64,000 bases of DNA from Mesodorylaimus sp. YZB2_4 (GCA_030248295.1 JASANH010001061.1:62001-126000), one strand, 5' to 3'; positions 11,247 through 23,471 are shown, counted from the first letter of the stretch. The notes: a model not told the origin generated them from the sequence alone. Numbers and translations are program-made.

Positions 11247-14200
11247 TTAAGAGATGCAAATCGATGCGATTTCCATAGGTTTTAATTCTGATCGTGAGTC
11301 TAAATATTTACCAACCGCTACTTTCGATCTCGACGATGATCCTTTCTGAATTCCCGAAATTGTACACTCTTCAGCGTTTGCTTTTTTGAGCAGTTGATTC
11401 ATCAGATGAGGCAAGTCCTAGAAAGAAAGGAGTCGAGCCCCATGGTCACGAATTGCTGCTGCAACTCCTCTGAAATTCAGAGAGCCACACCCCCGGAGCT
11501 TAGCCCGTCAAGATTTCAACTGCGAACCAAGTCGGAAGATTTGGTTTGTTGCTGTGAAAATTCCCTGCAATCAAGCATGTTTAGCCCGGAATCGCCTGTT
11601 CCCAGTGTGGCATTGCAGGCGGGCATAGGCGGCAAACACTAGGATCCCCACAGCCACTTCCACACGCCCTTACCTGGCCACTATCCCGGCAAGCACGGGT
11701 GTCCTCGGCTGTCCTGCAGTCGCTCAATACTCGATGCAGTAGCAACAAGTGCTTCTGCTTCCCATTTTCCGACACACTTTGCAACGGGCGAATGTTCAAA
11801 AGGAGGGTATCGCATGGAAAATTGGCTTGCATTGGAACAAACGGCTTTAATTCACTTTTTGGCTTCTCCCGTTGTTGGAATGTCACTGGAGGATACAGCA
11901 AATTTTGTAGACTACGCTGCGACGAAAGTGAAAGTATTCTTGACTCGGCCTAAAATCAAGATGGGCCAAGGTTGACTGCTTTGAACTCATTTATTGTAAA
12001 GTAGGGGCGGCAGGGTGATGTTCCCTCTTTGTCATGGACTAGTCGGAAGACTTGGTAGGCTGCCCTGGGTTTTCGGCGTGGTATAAAAGCTCCACTGGTC
12101 ACTCCCTCCAGTAACAACAACTGAGTATCGCCAGGATCGCAAGACCGCAATCAGGTGAGAACACTTCACTTACGAAATCTCCACTTTCCAAAACCAATCG
12201 GAATGTGCTCGCGGCAGGAACATTGTCCCTGATCAAGCTATCGTAGCCCAACCCCTTCGAATCGTCCATCACCAATATCCGATCCAGCATGATCTCCAAT
12301 CCGCCCGGCACAGGACTCGTCACACCGTGCGGCTGCCCCGACAATAAACTCAACCGTTTTTGATCATCTTGCAGCACCAATTGACTGGCCATCGGATAAT
12401 AGTTTTTCTCGATTCGCTGATTTGCCAAAAATCGTCTAGGCATCAATTGAAAACCCAACGAGTCCGTTAAAAACGTATTATTCGATCCAATTATCTCCGT
12501 ATCAACTCGCAACACTAATTCCACGTTTCGTTGGGATCTTATATCCACTACATTCTCAAATAACAACTGGCCGCCCGGTTCGCCACCTAAAAAACCATTC
12601 GAATTGGAAACCCTTCTCTTTAATCCAGAACACTCACAATGCCCACTTACCAGTCACAAACTTCCTCAGGTACTCTTTGTGGTGGACGCAATTGGCGAAC
12701 GAATGTATCTCCTCGGTCACCCTACCCCGCACAACCGCCACCGCAGTCACGTTATGCGGCCACGGTTTGGCTGGGTGGATCGGATCGAACACATACGCGC
12801 CACTCCTGGTCTCGTTGTAATACCAGAATTCAATCGCTCCTTTCCACAAATCGCTCTTTAACTCACCACCAGTCGATTTCGACTTCATCCCCTAAACAAT
12901 GCACTTGCACATTTTCAGATAACTATCATCTGAAACTATATTTTACACATCCCAGCAAGAACGTCACTTCCGATCTTTAAAACCGTCTCACTCCAACTTC
13001 TTCAAATTCCCAAGATAATGTAGCTTCAGCTCAGGGTCATAAGACCGGAAGTACCACATCCTTGCGAACAGCTCAGTAAAATACAGTTCCAGATACGACT
13101 TTTCAGCAAAAATTTGACAAAAAAGTAAAATCACGTCCGCTTACCTGCAAGAATCCAGTACTCGTGCTGTGATGAGTGGTCACCACATCATTCTCCAATT
13201 TTACCCACTTTTCTCCATCCACTTGCGGCAGTGGTTTTGCATTGAATTGCCTAAAAAAGGCAAACTTTATTTCCATATCGATCGGCTCTTGGCATTCGAT
13301 CATATATTTTCATAATGCACCATAGGTCCTACCACTTTTGTATGCCTACTAGCCTCAGACAACTGGCCCAGGGACTCATTTTTTTCATTTGCCACAGTAT
13401 CTCTAGATGCAAGATTCTACACGCGTTTCTGACACTTTGAAGCACTTTGAGTTGGACCTTTTTCCAAGGCAGTTTTCAGACAGTAACCTGGGTCGCGCCC
13501 TTGCGGTTAAGGTTCGATTCTTTGTTCAACTTTGTTTTTTGTGAGTTATATTGACCCTTTATTGAAAAAATTTTTGAAATCTTTCTTGTTTGCCAAGCTA
13601 TTCGCATATGCTGACGATTTAGTGATTCTTATTATGACTAAGCTTATTGGAAACGCCTCGCAGATCTGTCAGTCAATATTTGATTTCGTCAACTAATGGC
13701 TTCAAGCTATTGGTTCGGAATTGAGTGCTTCAAAGTTTAGTGCTATTCATTTCCGATACAGCTACAAACGAACTGATCAGATGCTATTCTATTTCTCAAT
13801 AGTCGAAAAATTATCTTTTCATACACCATCAGGTATCTTGAAGTAACTTTTTCATCCGACATGAAATTTACTGAGCATATTCGCACAATTTCGGGAAAAA
13901 CGCGTTTAATGTTATCTGCCCTGAGACGAAAATTAGGCCGTCACGTCGACCGAGAAATTATGGGAGGTGTTCACAAATCATGTGTTTTGGATTCTGGAGA
14001 TCGATGAGCTCGAGAAGTCTTAACTAAGTGCAGCTCGCATGTATGGCAATGATTGGACGCTCAGTTCCTCTGGCGTTGCTACGAAATGCGGATGGCCACT
14101 GCTGTCAGATCGGAGGAAGCATTTGAAGCTTTCCCAATTCTACAAATCTTACCATGCCCACCACGACTACCCAAACATCAATTTTGTTCACAAGCAAAAT

Positions 14201-17200
14201 AATGGACAACGTTGCAACACCCGTCTTCCTTGCAGTCATCATTTGGTTTTATAGAAACATCGCACCGGGTCTATTAGCAGTCTTTCGAACATTCGACTAT
14301 GTCTTTATGGAATTCGTTATCTGAAAATGTTGTTTTTCCTTCTCTCAGTACTTTGAATTCGAGTGTTCGTTCGATGACTTTTAACGCATGATTCTTTTTC
14401 TCTTAATCAGTTTGTGTCTACCCCAGTAAGTGCGCTCTTGCTGCTTTGGGTCGCAGTAAAGCTTCAACTTGAACTTGAACTTAAAGGCGTCTGCCTCTCA
14501 CGCTGGGCGCGCCGATCCAGCATTTGGATCGGATAAGTCGATGCAGGGCCAGTCGTCTCCACTGCTTCAGTACAGGCACCCGTGTACTGGCAGTTCTATT
14601 GCTCACACTTCGCCTCGCATTCAACCACCCAACTTCCCCCACCCTCCATCCCTAAGCCCACTCACTTTGGAAAGACGAATTTCGACGAGGTTGAGCCACC
14701 AATTTGCACCCTCGCATACTCAGCGCACCCATTCGTCGACTCTGATCGCGCGAGGCTGTAGTAGACGGCAGCTAAGGGAGGTAGCTTGGCTTCGAATAGC
14801 AGCTGAAACTCGACCAATCTCACCGCCCCAATCGTCCTCCCAAATCCAATCCCCCACTCACCTCCACATCATCCACACTATCCACGCCCACCATACTGAA
14901 AATAGGATTCAGTTGCGAATGCACAGCCATTCCATCCGAGTCCTTCACAGTCACACATCCGCTATTGGAAACGCGGACTCGAATCAACTCCGATCGCCAA
15001 TGAGGCAGCGGATTGAAAATCCATAAACGCCTAAAAAGGTATTATGGCACTTTACACTCCCGTGTAACTTTACACACAGAGTCACTTTTCGTCTCCATTC
15101 TTCACTTCTATCCGCTCATTGGACGGTGTCTCGTTGTAATGCGGCATCGACTGCGTCCACTCCATCTCATTCCCATCCCCGCCCGCCAGGACGGCCATTG
15201 CTTGCCCCAGCACACTCGCCGCGTTCACCAACGCTAATTGTAACCTAAATACAAAATATTTTTCTTCTAATAATCATAAGAACACCATTTCAGTCCGCAC
15301 TTACCTTTGCCCATAATCCGTCACCACATGCCACTTGCTCGTGCCCGTTATGGCGTCGTGGTGTTGGAAAATGCCCAAATTTCTGTGCGCTGTCCTCATC
15401 GTCTCGTGCCATTTCGACAATAATTCCTTACCCAAACCCGAAAAATACACCAAACTCGACGCTATGTCCGCCGCCCTGAAAACAGATGACACTTGAGGGC
15501 AAACGAGCCACCTACTATCTGGGCTACATTAAGGTAGTTTTCCTTAATCTATCGTCTTGGGGGAAGGGATGAACGTGCTTTTCCACCAGACTTCAGGGGG
15601 TAGGTCACCTGAGCATTGGTCAGGCGCGTCAAAATAAGAGCGAAACATGCAGAGAGACCAGACCTCAACAGCTGTATGCCAGTCAAGCCGAGCGATTGTT
15701 ACCCTTACCCACACCCGAGACTCCAACCTGCCCGCTCACCTGATCATGGCCTGCACCACACGGTCCTGCCGTTTGTAGAATGGTCTGGTCGTATAATATC
15801 CAACCCAATAATTCTCGCCCACGTCACTGTACGGAAAGAAATCACCCGAAATTATTGGAAATCGACCATCACCACTACTCTCATTTATTTGATGCCTTTC
15901 CGCTTGAGCTTTGAAAAAGTCGTCGAAAGTTCCAAATTTGACCTGAAATAAAAACTTATCAATGATCAGATCAGTGACTAATCACTGATTACTGGGAACA
16001 GACTATGGCGCAACCACTAACTGGATGTGTGCCAAGCCTGACCAGATCAAACAACTGGCGATATCGCCCACACAAATCACGCATCCGTCAGATCGAATCA
16101 GTCAATGATCAGGTCTGATCAGGATCGATATCACCCGCTGATCAAGCCCGATCGCCCACTGACCTCGATGTTCCACTCTGGTCGCCGTTCCATGTACTCC
16201 ATCAACTGCCTATAGTTGTCGTGCTGCTGCGACCACTCGGACATCATCTCGTATCGGAAGTCGTCGCCCAGCATGACCAGCAGCACGTTGCGCTTGTAGA
16301 TACGAGACATCATTCGGTACTGCTCGTTCAGTTCGGCCGCCCTGCAAACGAGCTCGGCTCATCGTCAACTCAAAATTTGTAACTTTTTATTCAGTACTCC
16401 CCAAAACACCCTCACTTTCCAGGTAAAGTCAGGTCGGGTCGGGTCGGGTGCACCTTTCTTCAGATACCTCAGGGGGCCTCAAACAATAAGACAGGCCTCC
16501 AAGTCGTAGAAGCTGACGGGATCCTGTCACGACTGGACGAGCGGTCAAATGCTAAACACACCTCTCCCACCCCAACAGGCACGCACTGCTCAGGTTTGTA
16601 GCGTTCGTTCGGGATCATTATTTTCGGGATCGGTATCAGGATCGGGACTCGCGCAATCCCGACCGGGATCGGGACAGGATCGGGATTTTGTAAAGAGAGC
16701 GCTTTTCATTGGCTATAGATGACCTACAACCCACCCTGAGTAGCCAGCAAATTAAAAGCCACAGATTCCCTTTCCTTGGATAATTTTTAGTGCAGTATTT
16801 ATCATTGCATTCAAAATCAGGCAAGCGAAGAATCAGTTACAAATTAGCAAACAGATCCCTTCCTTCCCCTCTATCAATTCGATCATCCGCCAAGGTCTCT
16901 ATATTTCCGCTTCTGAAATATTTTGATGGCCATGACCATCTGAGTCAGTGTCAAGCAGAATGTCGCCAGCTTCTGCAGCAGGCCCACCATGTAATTTGGC
17001 AAATGCGGGCTGTAACTACATATATCCAACTAAATGCAAATCGCACATCAGAAAAAGCAGGACTTGTGCATTTTATGGGGGTAGTTTCATCCGATCATGC
17101 CATTATCACCCCTACAGCTCGTTTCCCATACACCAGCCCCATTCCCTGTTGCAATAAAAACATTCTATCTCCACAATATTCAGTCCCCAATCCCGAACAC

Positions 17201-20200
17201 TTTTTATCGGGATCGGGTTCGGGAGGGGCAATCCCGACCGGGATCGGGACCGGGATCCCGAACGAACGCTACAGGTTTGGGCGACACATTCCCTCGGTCT
17301 CCCCGACTGCAATGCTTACTTCTTGGCAACATTCTGCCTAGTTATCGGCTCGACCGGAGTACCACCACAGAAATAGTGCGTTATTCGCTTGAAATCGAAC
17401 TGGCAGCACACGCCACTGTTCGGGCCGCACGTGTTCGGAATGTCGTAGTGCACATAAGGCAACAAGTGAACCTGCGAATCGTACTGTCCACTCGGGTCTG
17501 AAACAGCCACTGCGACTATACTGGGCCACTTACAGCCGACTCACACTTCAAGCAAGACCAAGAAACATTCGATTTCCTGAGCGCCTACCACGAAATCCTT
17601 GAAAACTTACCGAAAAATTGCCGATAATAGAAATCCATAGCTTTTCTCTTCCCGAAATCAGCTTTGATGGTCGAATGAACTCGTTGAATAACCGTTCGAT
17701 TAATATGGGCCAATCGGAACAAGTAGGGCACGGTGGGACCATACCCGAACGGGTCATTCGACCACATCACCGTCGGCACCATATCCAGTTCCTGTTTCAA
17801 GAACTGATGCCCTTCCACCATATTATCGATCGTAGCCCAATAATACGGAGTCGCTTCGTCAGTCATCGTCCACGATCCGCTCGTTATTTGAAATTTACCA
17901 TCTTTTACAAGCCTAAAAATCAATTTCAAAATTTGGCGGCAATTCAAATTTTTTACAACACATATTATCACTTTTTTGTTATAGCTTTCTTTTCGTCGCT
18001 CAAATTTCGCCACCAAATTTCGAAAAAACTAATCTCCATCCAAGTGAATGTCATGGCGGGATTCTTGGGCATATATTCCACCATATTGTCCAACATACTG
18101 TTCGTGTCCTTCGAATACTCGTCAACCGTTTTCAACCAACCTTAACCAAAATGTTCGATTGCAAACTCGCCTATCAGCCCAGAAGACCTGATGAAATTTT
18201 GATTTCCAAAATCTTTCATGCCCAAAAGAGGGTACCTCAGTATTGAAGGCTTACTGTAGAATCTAGCTTAGGCTGGCGTTCTTTCGGGATCCTGAACGAG
18301 CCCGATCGCGATAAAAATGTTCGGGATCGAATGTTGTGGAGAGCGTGGGGGAAAAAGGAATGTTTCAGGAGAAGCTGGAGAGATTTGGCGGATGACTGGA
18401 CTAATAGAAAGGAAAAAGGTATTTGTTTACTAATTTGCGACTGATTCTCCGCTTTTTAGCTTGCCTGATGTTGAATGCTATGATAAATAGAGTACTAAAA
18501 ATTATCCAAGAAAATAAATTTTTAAGGTCTATATTTGCTGGCTTCTCAGAGCAAGTTGTAGACCATCTACAGCGAGTAAAAAGTGAAAAAAACACTCTTT
18601 AAAAATCCTAACCCCGAACGAACGCTAGTACAGGCTAGCAAACTCTCAGGGATAAGGTGGCACGCCAACCAGCCAGGTTGATGTTTCATTGGTCCTAAAT
18701 CGTTGTATTCGAAAAGACGCTGCTCTGAACCTAGACTACTGGCATCGACCAGTTCGCCGAAGGGGGTCTCCGGACAGATCGGACTGAGCTGATCCAGATC
18801 CTGTATTTGGATCCGAAAATCGGGTCCTGCTGTTCAACGGTCAGTCTCGGACTCTAGGAGACGCCATCCTGGAGATGAGGGCAGTGCTCACCTGGACCCA
18901 CATGCAAATGCAGGACCACGAAGACCTTGAGCTTGGGCTATACTATATGTATGTGATAAAGCACTGGCTCGCACGCGACATTCGCGCCCCCTAGCGGTGC
19001 GAATAAGTCTCCATCAGTCGGCATGCGGCGTGGAAGGCTCGGAAAGAAATGAGGACGAGAGGACAACGCCAAGAGGCATAAAATCGACCTTATATCGGGT
19101 GTACCATAAACAATGACCCCCAGCATCGACCGATCCGACCCTCAGCCCGGATCCCGATCCCGATCCGATCCATGCTCTGGATCGGCCCGATCCGATCCGA
19201 TCCGATCCAGCCGATCCGATCCTAACCGATCCCAAGCCAAAAACTGTGTCCAAAATTCTGCGCAATCTTTGTTCTTCATTCACTGATTTAAAAAACTCTG
19301 ATTTCAAATCGTTTTACATATCTTAATTGGGCCTTCAAGCCCAATAAGCGGGACTCCAAACAAGCTCGTTTCTTCGCGTGATCCTCAACGACAGGCCAGG
19401 ATCCCGACGATTAGGCATGGGGATTCTGCATAAATAAAGAAAAAAGCACGCTAGCTAGGCTAGTCTGTTTATCGTAGTCTGTAGCAGCTCTGGGGGTGGA
19501 AGCAAAACTGGAGCGTAGCCTGCGGTAGTCGTTTGCCTGTCACGCTAGGTGCGCACTTACGATTAGAGGGCAGAGTTCGACTCTCGCCTGGGTAAAATTA
19601 ATTGTCAATACATGACATATGTTTCCTAACCCCCGATAGTGCTGCATGGTGCTTGGTCAGGAATAAAGCATGACATGACGTGAGCTGGCATGGCTTATCT
19701 ATATATGGCCTGTATCAGAACTACCTATTTTTCAAATCAATTTTCAAATTATCCATAATAATAATTAATTGGAGAAGTTTCAAAGAAGCTGTATGACTGA
19801 AAAGTGCTTCAGTGAGGTATAAAGGCTCATACGCAAAACACAGAAAAATCCTATCCCAATCGGGATCGCCCTGATCCTGATCCAGCTCAATTAAGCTATC
19901 GTTAAGCTCCTTATTCACTTCTTCTATTCGCCATTGCATCTGATTTCTCTCTGACCTCTGGAACCCATTAAAAAACTTCACGTACACGATGTCACAGAGA
20001 CAATGATTATGGGAGAGAACTCAAATGTCAGAGGAGTATCGTAAAACAAGTCATACGCGTGTTTTTCAAGCAGGTAATGCGCGGCAAATTTGAAATGCCG
20101 ATCCGGCCGATCCAGCGGTCGGATCGGATCGGGATCCGATCCACCCCCTGGATCGGCGGATCGGTTCGGCCGGATCAGTGGATCGGTCGATGCTGGAATG

Positions 20201-23200
20201 ACCCTCTAATGTTTGGTCTTCTACCGGCCTTACTATGCAAGTTACCGCAGTAAATTTTATACCATTGTGTTCAGCATTCAATTCTGAGTCAACTTTACCG
20301 ATTTTACTTGCCAATATATTCACCATTCGTTTTCAAAACGCGATGTAGTCGAGAGTACCAACTTTCACAACTTTTTTCACAATATCCAAACGAATTCGTT
20401 CCACTGCACGCTTTAATTCAGCTTTCAGAGTTACCTTTGACTTTACTCGATCCCAGTTCATTGCGTGAGCAAATTTCTCCCAAACTGAGTAGTCTAATGG
20501 TTCAAACCGGGGCTATTCGGAGGCCAACGCTTAGCTTTGATAAAACCAGGAAAATGATCCTTGCACCATTTGTGTGAATTTTTATGGGCATGAGCCTTCG
20601 CACTGTCTTGCTGAAAGATCCAGTTGTTCCAAAATATCTTTCTTCCATATTCCTCGGCTACTGACAATACCATTTCCAAGTAAACGGAATGATTGACTGT
20701 AACTTAATCCAAGATGACTAGTGGTGTGACACCCTCAGTGCATACGCCCAGCCAGACCATGATCTCTTGAGGAAACTTCTGCTTTAGCTTGATTCCACCC
20801 TTCCTATTGGCTGCTGCACGGTTTGGAGCCCATGTGCGATCATTTTTGGAGTTGTCCGTCCAGATTAAACATCTTCTCATCAGAAAATAGGACGCGCATG
20901 GAATCAGATTTTCTGTACCGACTCCGGACCCATCATGAAAAATTCTTTCGTTTCACCTTATGGTTGTCATGAAGAAATTGATGCACAATCTTTCGATAGG
21001 GGGTCAATCCGAGATCATTTCTCAATATTCGGCGAATCGTTGTTTTCGATGATTTGAGCTCGCCAGCCAGTTTTGCAGTGGTCACTCCTTTTTTCCTCCG
21101 CAGACGACCCTTCACTTTTTGAATCATTTCTTTCGTGCGAACACTGCGCGGACGACATCGATAGTGCCAGTTTCAGCGATAATTTTGCAACATCGCTTAA
21201 CTTTTGTCAGACTTACGGCTCCATCCAATGCTTCGAAAATCTTTTGGGACTATTACCTTTACTACGCTTAGAAGCAACCAAATTGCGTAGGTCTTGACTT
21301 TTCTTTTCTTTGCACAAGCAACTGTACAATGTGATGGACACTAAGTGGACTGCCTAATGCAGAATTGAATGCTCTATCTGCCTGTGCTAGTGTAAAGTTT
21401 ACAGCGCAACTTCTTCCGAAGAAAACTAGCCATTTCTGTGAGGGTCATTCTTCATGGCGCACCCGATATATGCTTAATTGTCTAACAAATCGGAATATAG
21501 CAATTTAGCGAGTATTTTGAATCTGCCGCCGATCAGGTTCGATATAGCGATGCGTCTGTTAGAACGCGGAAAAGAAAGTATATACATGAAAGAAAAAGTC
21601 GCTGAACCGCGTCTTAGTGTCGATCAGTTCACATTTAGTTTTGCTAGTTAAAATTCAACAAAATTTAAACCTTATTTGAAAAGATTGTATTCCAAATATG
21701 TCAAGTACACTTACTTGCCGCTTTTTAGCAGACACCGCGACTTCGAGCCTGATCGGCGGCAAATTCAAAATAATTGCTAAATTGCTAAATTTCAATTTTC
21801 TTAAAAATTAAGCACATACGGCTGATTTTATGCCTTCAGGCAGTGTCCACTCTTGTCCCCATTCCTTTCCGAGCCTTCACGCCATATGCTAATCAGCGGG
21901 GACTTATGCATATACCGCTAGGGGGCGCGAGTGTCGCGTGCTAGCCAGTAACATATAGCATAGCCATGGGCAGACTACTGTCATCGGCCGATCCGACAGC
22001 TAGATCGGATCGAGCATGCAAACCTAGGGTCCTGCTAGTCAATGGTCGACCTCTGACTCTGGGGGACACCATCCCAGAGATGAGGGCAGCCCGCCCCCGC
22101 AGTGCTCACCTGGGTCCACATGCGAATGTGGGACCACAAACACCTTGAGCTTGGGTTCTTCCGTGATCGAACTCTCGTTGTATTTCTCCTCCCCCCATTG
22201 CGGGAAATTGTTATTAGCCAAACCGAAATACTCGTACCACAAATTTTCCATCTACAAAAAACAAGCCCAATCTATCGCACTTGGAACTCTAGACTGGAAT
22301 GTTACCTTGATATCCGCATCCGCCGACTGTATCACCTGCTTCTTGCATTGTTTACCTTCGCGCACCACATGCTTTCTAAAAAAAAAACACGATCATTTCA
22401 GTTCAGCTCCATTTCAGAATTGTTTTTCCGTTAGCCGCGAAAACAAAACGCCCTTTTTCCCCGCCCGCTAAAAAGGAAGATCGTCAAGCAAAAAGATGTT
22501 ACAGTGCACTTACTGTTCGGACGATTTGCGTAGAGATTTTTCCATAGCAGACTCGATGAAGTTGCTCAGAATACTTGATTTCTAAACAAACATCCAATTC
22601 AATTTAAACTTGATGCCATTTCTGGACAAAAATTGAATCAAAATTAAATCCAAGTCCACCAGTTCCCTCCCGCAATCATTACTGCCCCACTTTTCATTAA
22701 AACAAATACCAAAGTTCTAAATTTTGAAAAAGATACACAAAATTTAAAGTCGCAAAAAGGCGGGAAAATTGCTTAGTGCAAATGTTGCTTTGCGAACGAC
22801 GTCGCTAACGAATTGTCTTCTGGCCTCAATGAATGGCACATATTTTCACTATTGCAGCTACAGTATTGTGTGTTTGGAGCACAAAAATTCAGTGCCTTCA
22901 AAACTCTAGATTATGTGGTGGCGCATTCTGAACAGCACCAACACGAATCTTATCCACTCCACATGTTGCAACTCTAAAAGTCCCGATTTGAAACCATATT
23001 TTACACATGCCGCGCAGGACTGCGATACTGCGCTGCGCGGCTCATTTTCTAGAAAATGAGAAAAATGAAACCACAACGAAAATTTGAGGAGAATTTGCAA
23101 AAATTGACTAAGTTTATCGTTTTCAAGGAGAATTCAAGGACATAAAGGAGCATGGGTCAATTTCAAGGACTTTTTGAGGATTTTGAGGACGCTGGGAACC

Positions 23201-23471
23201 CTGCCAATTCGATCTGGCTCCATGTCATATTACCACAATCGCCACACTCTTGCATTCAGGGGTAAAATATGATTTCAGATTCACATCCATTCTTGCGGGG
23301 GTTCAATATGGCTTCAGATTCAGGTGCCTTCTTGCAGGGGTAAAATACGGTTTTAGATCCGGGTCCACTTACATGCAAAAAGCGTATATCCGCCAAATAC
23401 AGGAATACTAAAGCCGAAATACCAAATGCCAAAATAATAGCTACACATCGATTTCTTCGCAAAACCGCCAT
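11247..23471 (-). CDS. Golgi alpha-mannosidase II (glycoside hydrolase family 38), 18 exons
   Basis: Exons, 5' to 3' on the minus strand: 23373-23471, 22514-22581, 22306-22375, 22110-22251, 17972-18140, 17611-17912, 17320-17497, 16164-16341, 15740-15942, 15305-15475, 15086-15244, 14862-15030, 14666-14802, 13145-13250, 12651-12891, 12174-12586, 11674-11916, 11247-11417. All borders are GT-AG, all phases agree, and the product is 1072 residues, near the family's usual 1100. Residues 9-27 form a signal anchor for a type II Golgi membrane protein. Family motifs are PHSHVDPGW (residues 120-128, zinc ligands H121/D123 region), NDPFG with the presumed nucleophile D236, GDDFRY, YKRQDR, and QHHDAITGT (507-515). 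SGAYVFDP and LLLLHR mark the C-terminal half, and the tail ends [12 protein letters not shown]. The family trims two mannoses from the hybrid N-glycan in the Golgi. The usual DPFGHS reads DPFGYG here. Intron 4 is about 4 kb and full of transposons. Confidence 0.93.
12985..13095 (-). other. Coding-like segment inside mannosidase intron 14
   Basis: On the minus strand a segment stays open for 37 codons ([20 protein letters not shown] within it) and ends in TGA. It lies between exons 14 and 15, which already splice in phase and match the family without it. It could be an alternative terminal exon giving a shortened protein, a relic of another gene, or chance. Confidence 0.25.
13585..14290 (+). 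mobile_element. Decayed LINE (non-LTR retrotransposon) reverse transcriptase fragment
   Basis: The plus strand encodes [16 protein letters not shown], which contains the YADD box of reverse transcriptase. Broken segments follow, such as [11 protein letters not shown] and [13 protein letters not shown]. The same order ([24 protein letters not shown]) occurs in the copy at 36944-37535, so both belong to one family. Several stops and frame changes interrupt it, so it is inactive. It sits in mannosidase intron 13, antisense to the host gene. Confidence 0.7.
16599..17271. mobile_element. hAT-like non-autonomous transposon, perfect 8-bp target duplication
   Basis: The ends are inverted repeats beginning TAGCGTTCGTTCGGGATC. 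The element is flanked on both sides by the identical 8-mer caggtttg (16591-16598 and 17272-17279). An 8-bp duplication with TAGNG termini is the signature of the hAT superfamily. Subterminal regions are full of GGGATCGGG-type repeats. No transposase is encoded in the 673 bp. It lies in mannosidase intron 7. Confidence 0.85.
18274..18627. mobile_element. Second, shorter and older copy of the same hAT-like element
   Basis: The termini (TGGCGTTCTTTCGGGATC and the complement of TAGCGTTCGTTCGGGG) match the element at 16599-17271. The inner part at 18410-18580 matches 16760-16870 in inverted orientation, including the tgccTGAT and attatcca segments. The flanking 8-mers gcttaggc and gtacaggc share 5 of 8 bases, as expected for an older insertion. 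It lies in mannosidase intron 4. Confidence 0.7.
18810..18937 (-). pseudogene. Decayed copy of mannosidase exon 4 end with its splice donor
   Basis: Read on the minus strand, 18891-18937 gives [16 protein letters not shown] followed by a GTGAGC donor. This corresponds to [16 protein letters not shown] at the end of true exon 4 (22110). Catalytic H and D positions are replaced (S to L and D to G changes among them). The upstream-side flank 18810-18890 also matches 22030-22109. Using it would break the protein, so it is a duplicated exon fragment inside intron 4. Confidence 0.75.
19120..20196. mobile_element. TIR transposon with GATCCG-rich ends and perfect 8-bp target duplication
   Basis: The ends are inverted repeats CCAGCATCGACCGATCC. 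The 8-mer aatgaccc lies directly outside both ends (19112-19119 and 20197-20204). About 100 bp inside each end consists of packed GGATCGGATCC-type repeats. No transposase is recognisable in the 1077 bp. A SINE-like copy (19500-19690) is nested inside. Target size fits hAT, but the terminal bases do not match TAGNG, so assignment below DNA transposon is tentative. Confidence 0.8.
19500..19690 (+). repeat. tRNA-derived SINE-like element
   Basis: An A-box-like segment (GCGGTAGTCGTTTGCCTGTC) is followed about 40 bp later by a B-box-like GAGTTCGACTCTCGCCTGG and a tail rich in short repeats of catgacatgacg. Related A-box segments without B boxes occur near 14486 and 28397. It is nested in the TIR element 19120-20196. 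Confidence 0.6.
20251..21401 (-). mobile_element. Broken mariner/Tc1-like transposon
   Basis: The minus strand encodes fragments in the right order. These are a helix-turn-helix part ([20 protein letters not shown], then [15 protein letters not shown]), [32 protein letters not shown], and the catalytic end [14 protein letters not shown] with [11 protein letters not shown]. Stops and at least one frame change separate them, so the transposase is dead. The ends at about 20251 and 21401 share TAAA.TTTA and CATTCAATTCTG as inverted repeats, with TA at both outer borders. It is in mannosidase intron 4. Confidence 0.8.
21498..21787. mobile_element. 290-bp MITE with 45-bp terminal inverted repeats
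   Basis: The left end TAGCAATTTAGCGAGTATTT and the right end (complement TAGCAATTTAGCAATTATTT) continue as matched arms for about 45 bp with about four mismatches, through GCCGCCGATCAGG. There is no coding capacity. The TA at each border fits a mariner-type target site. It lies 100 bp beyond the broken mariner, whose ends are different. Confidence 0.75.
23254..23369 (+). repeat. Three tandem units of about 38 bp next to mannosidase exon 1
   Basis: Three successive units share the pattern GGGGTAAAATATGATTTCAG plus ATTC. The third unit ends within 3 bp of the exon 1 splice donor at 23372. The same core is scattered elsewhere in the window (see findings). Confidence 0.6.

Noticed and set aside
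11508..11564. Extra exon between mannosidase exons 17 and 18 (starting GIFTATNQ)
   Set aside because: It has an acceptor but no donor in a phase compatible with exon 18. Exons 17 and 18 join directly in phase and match family spacing.
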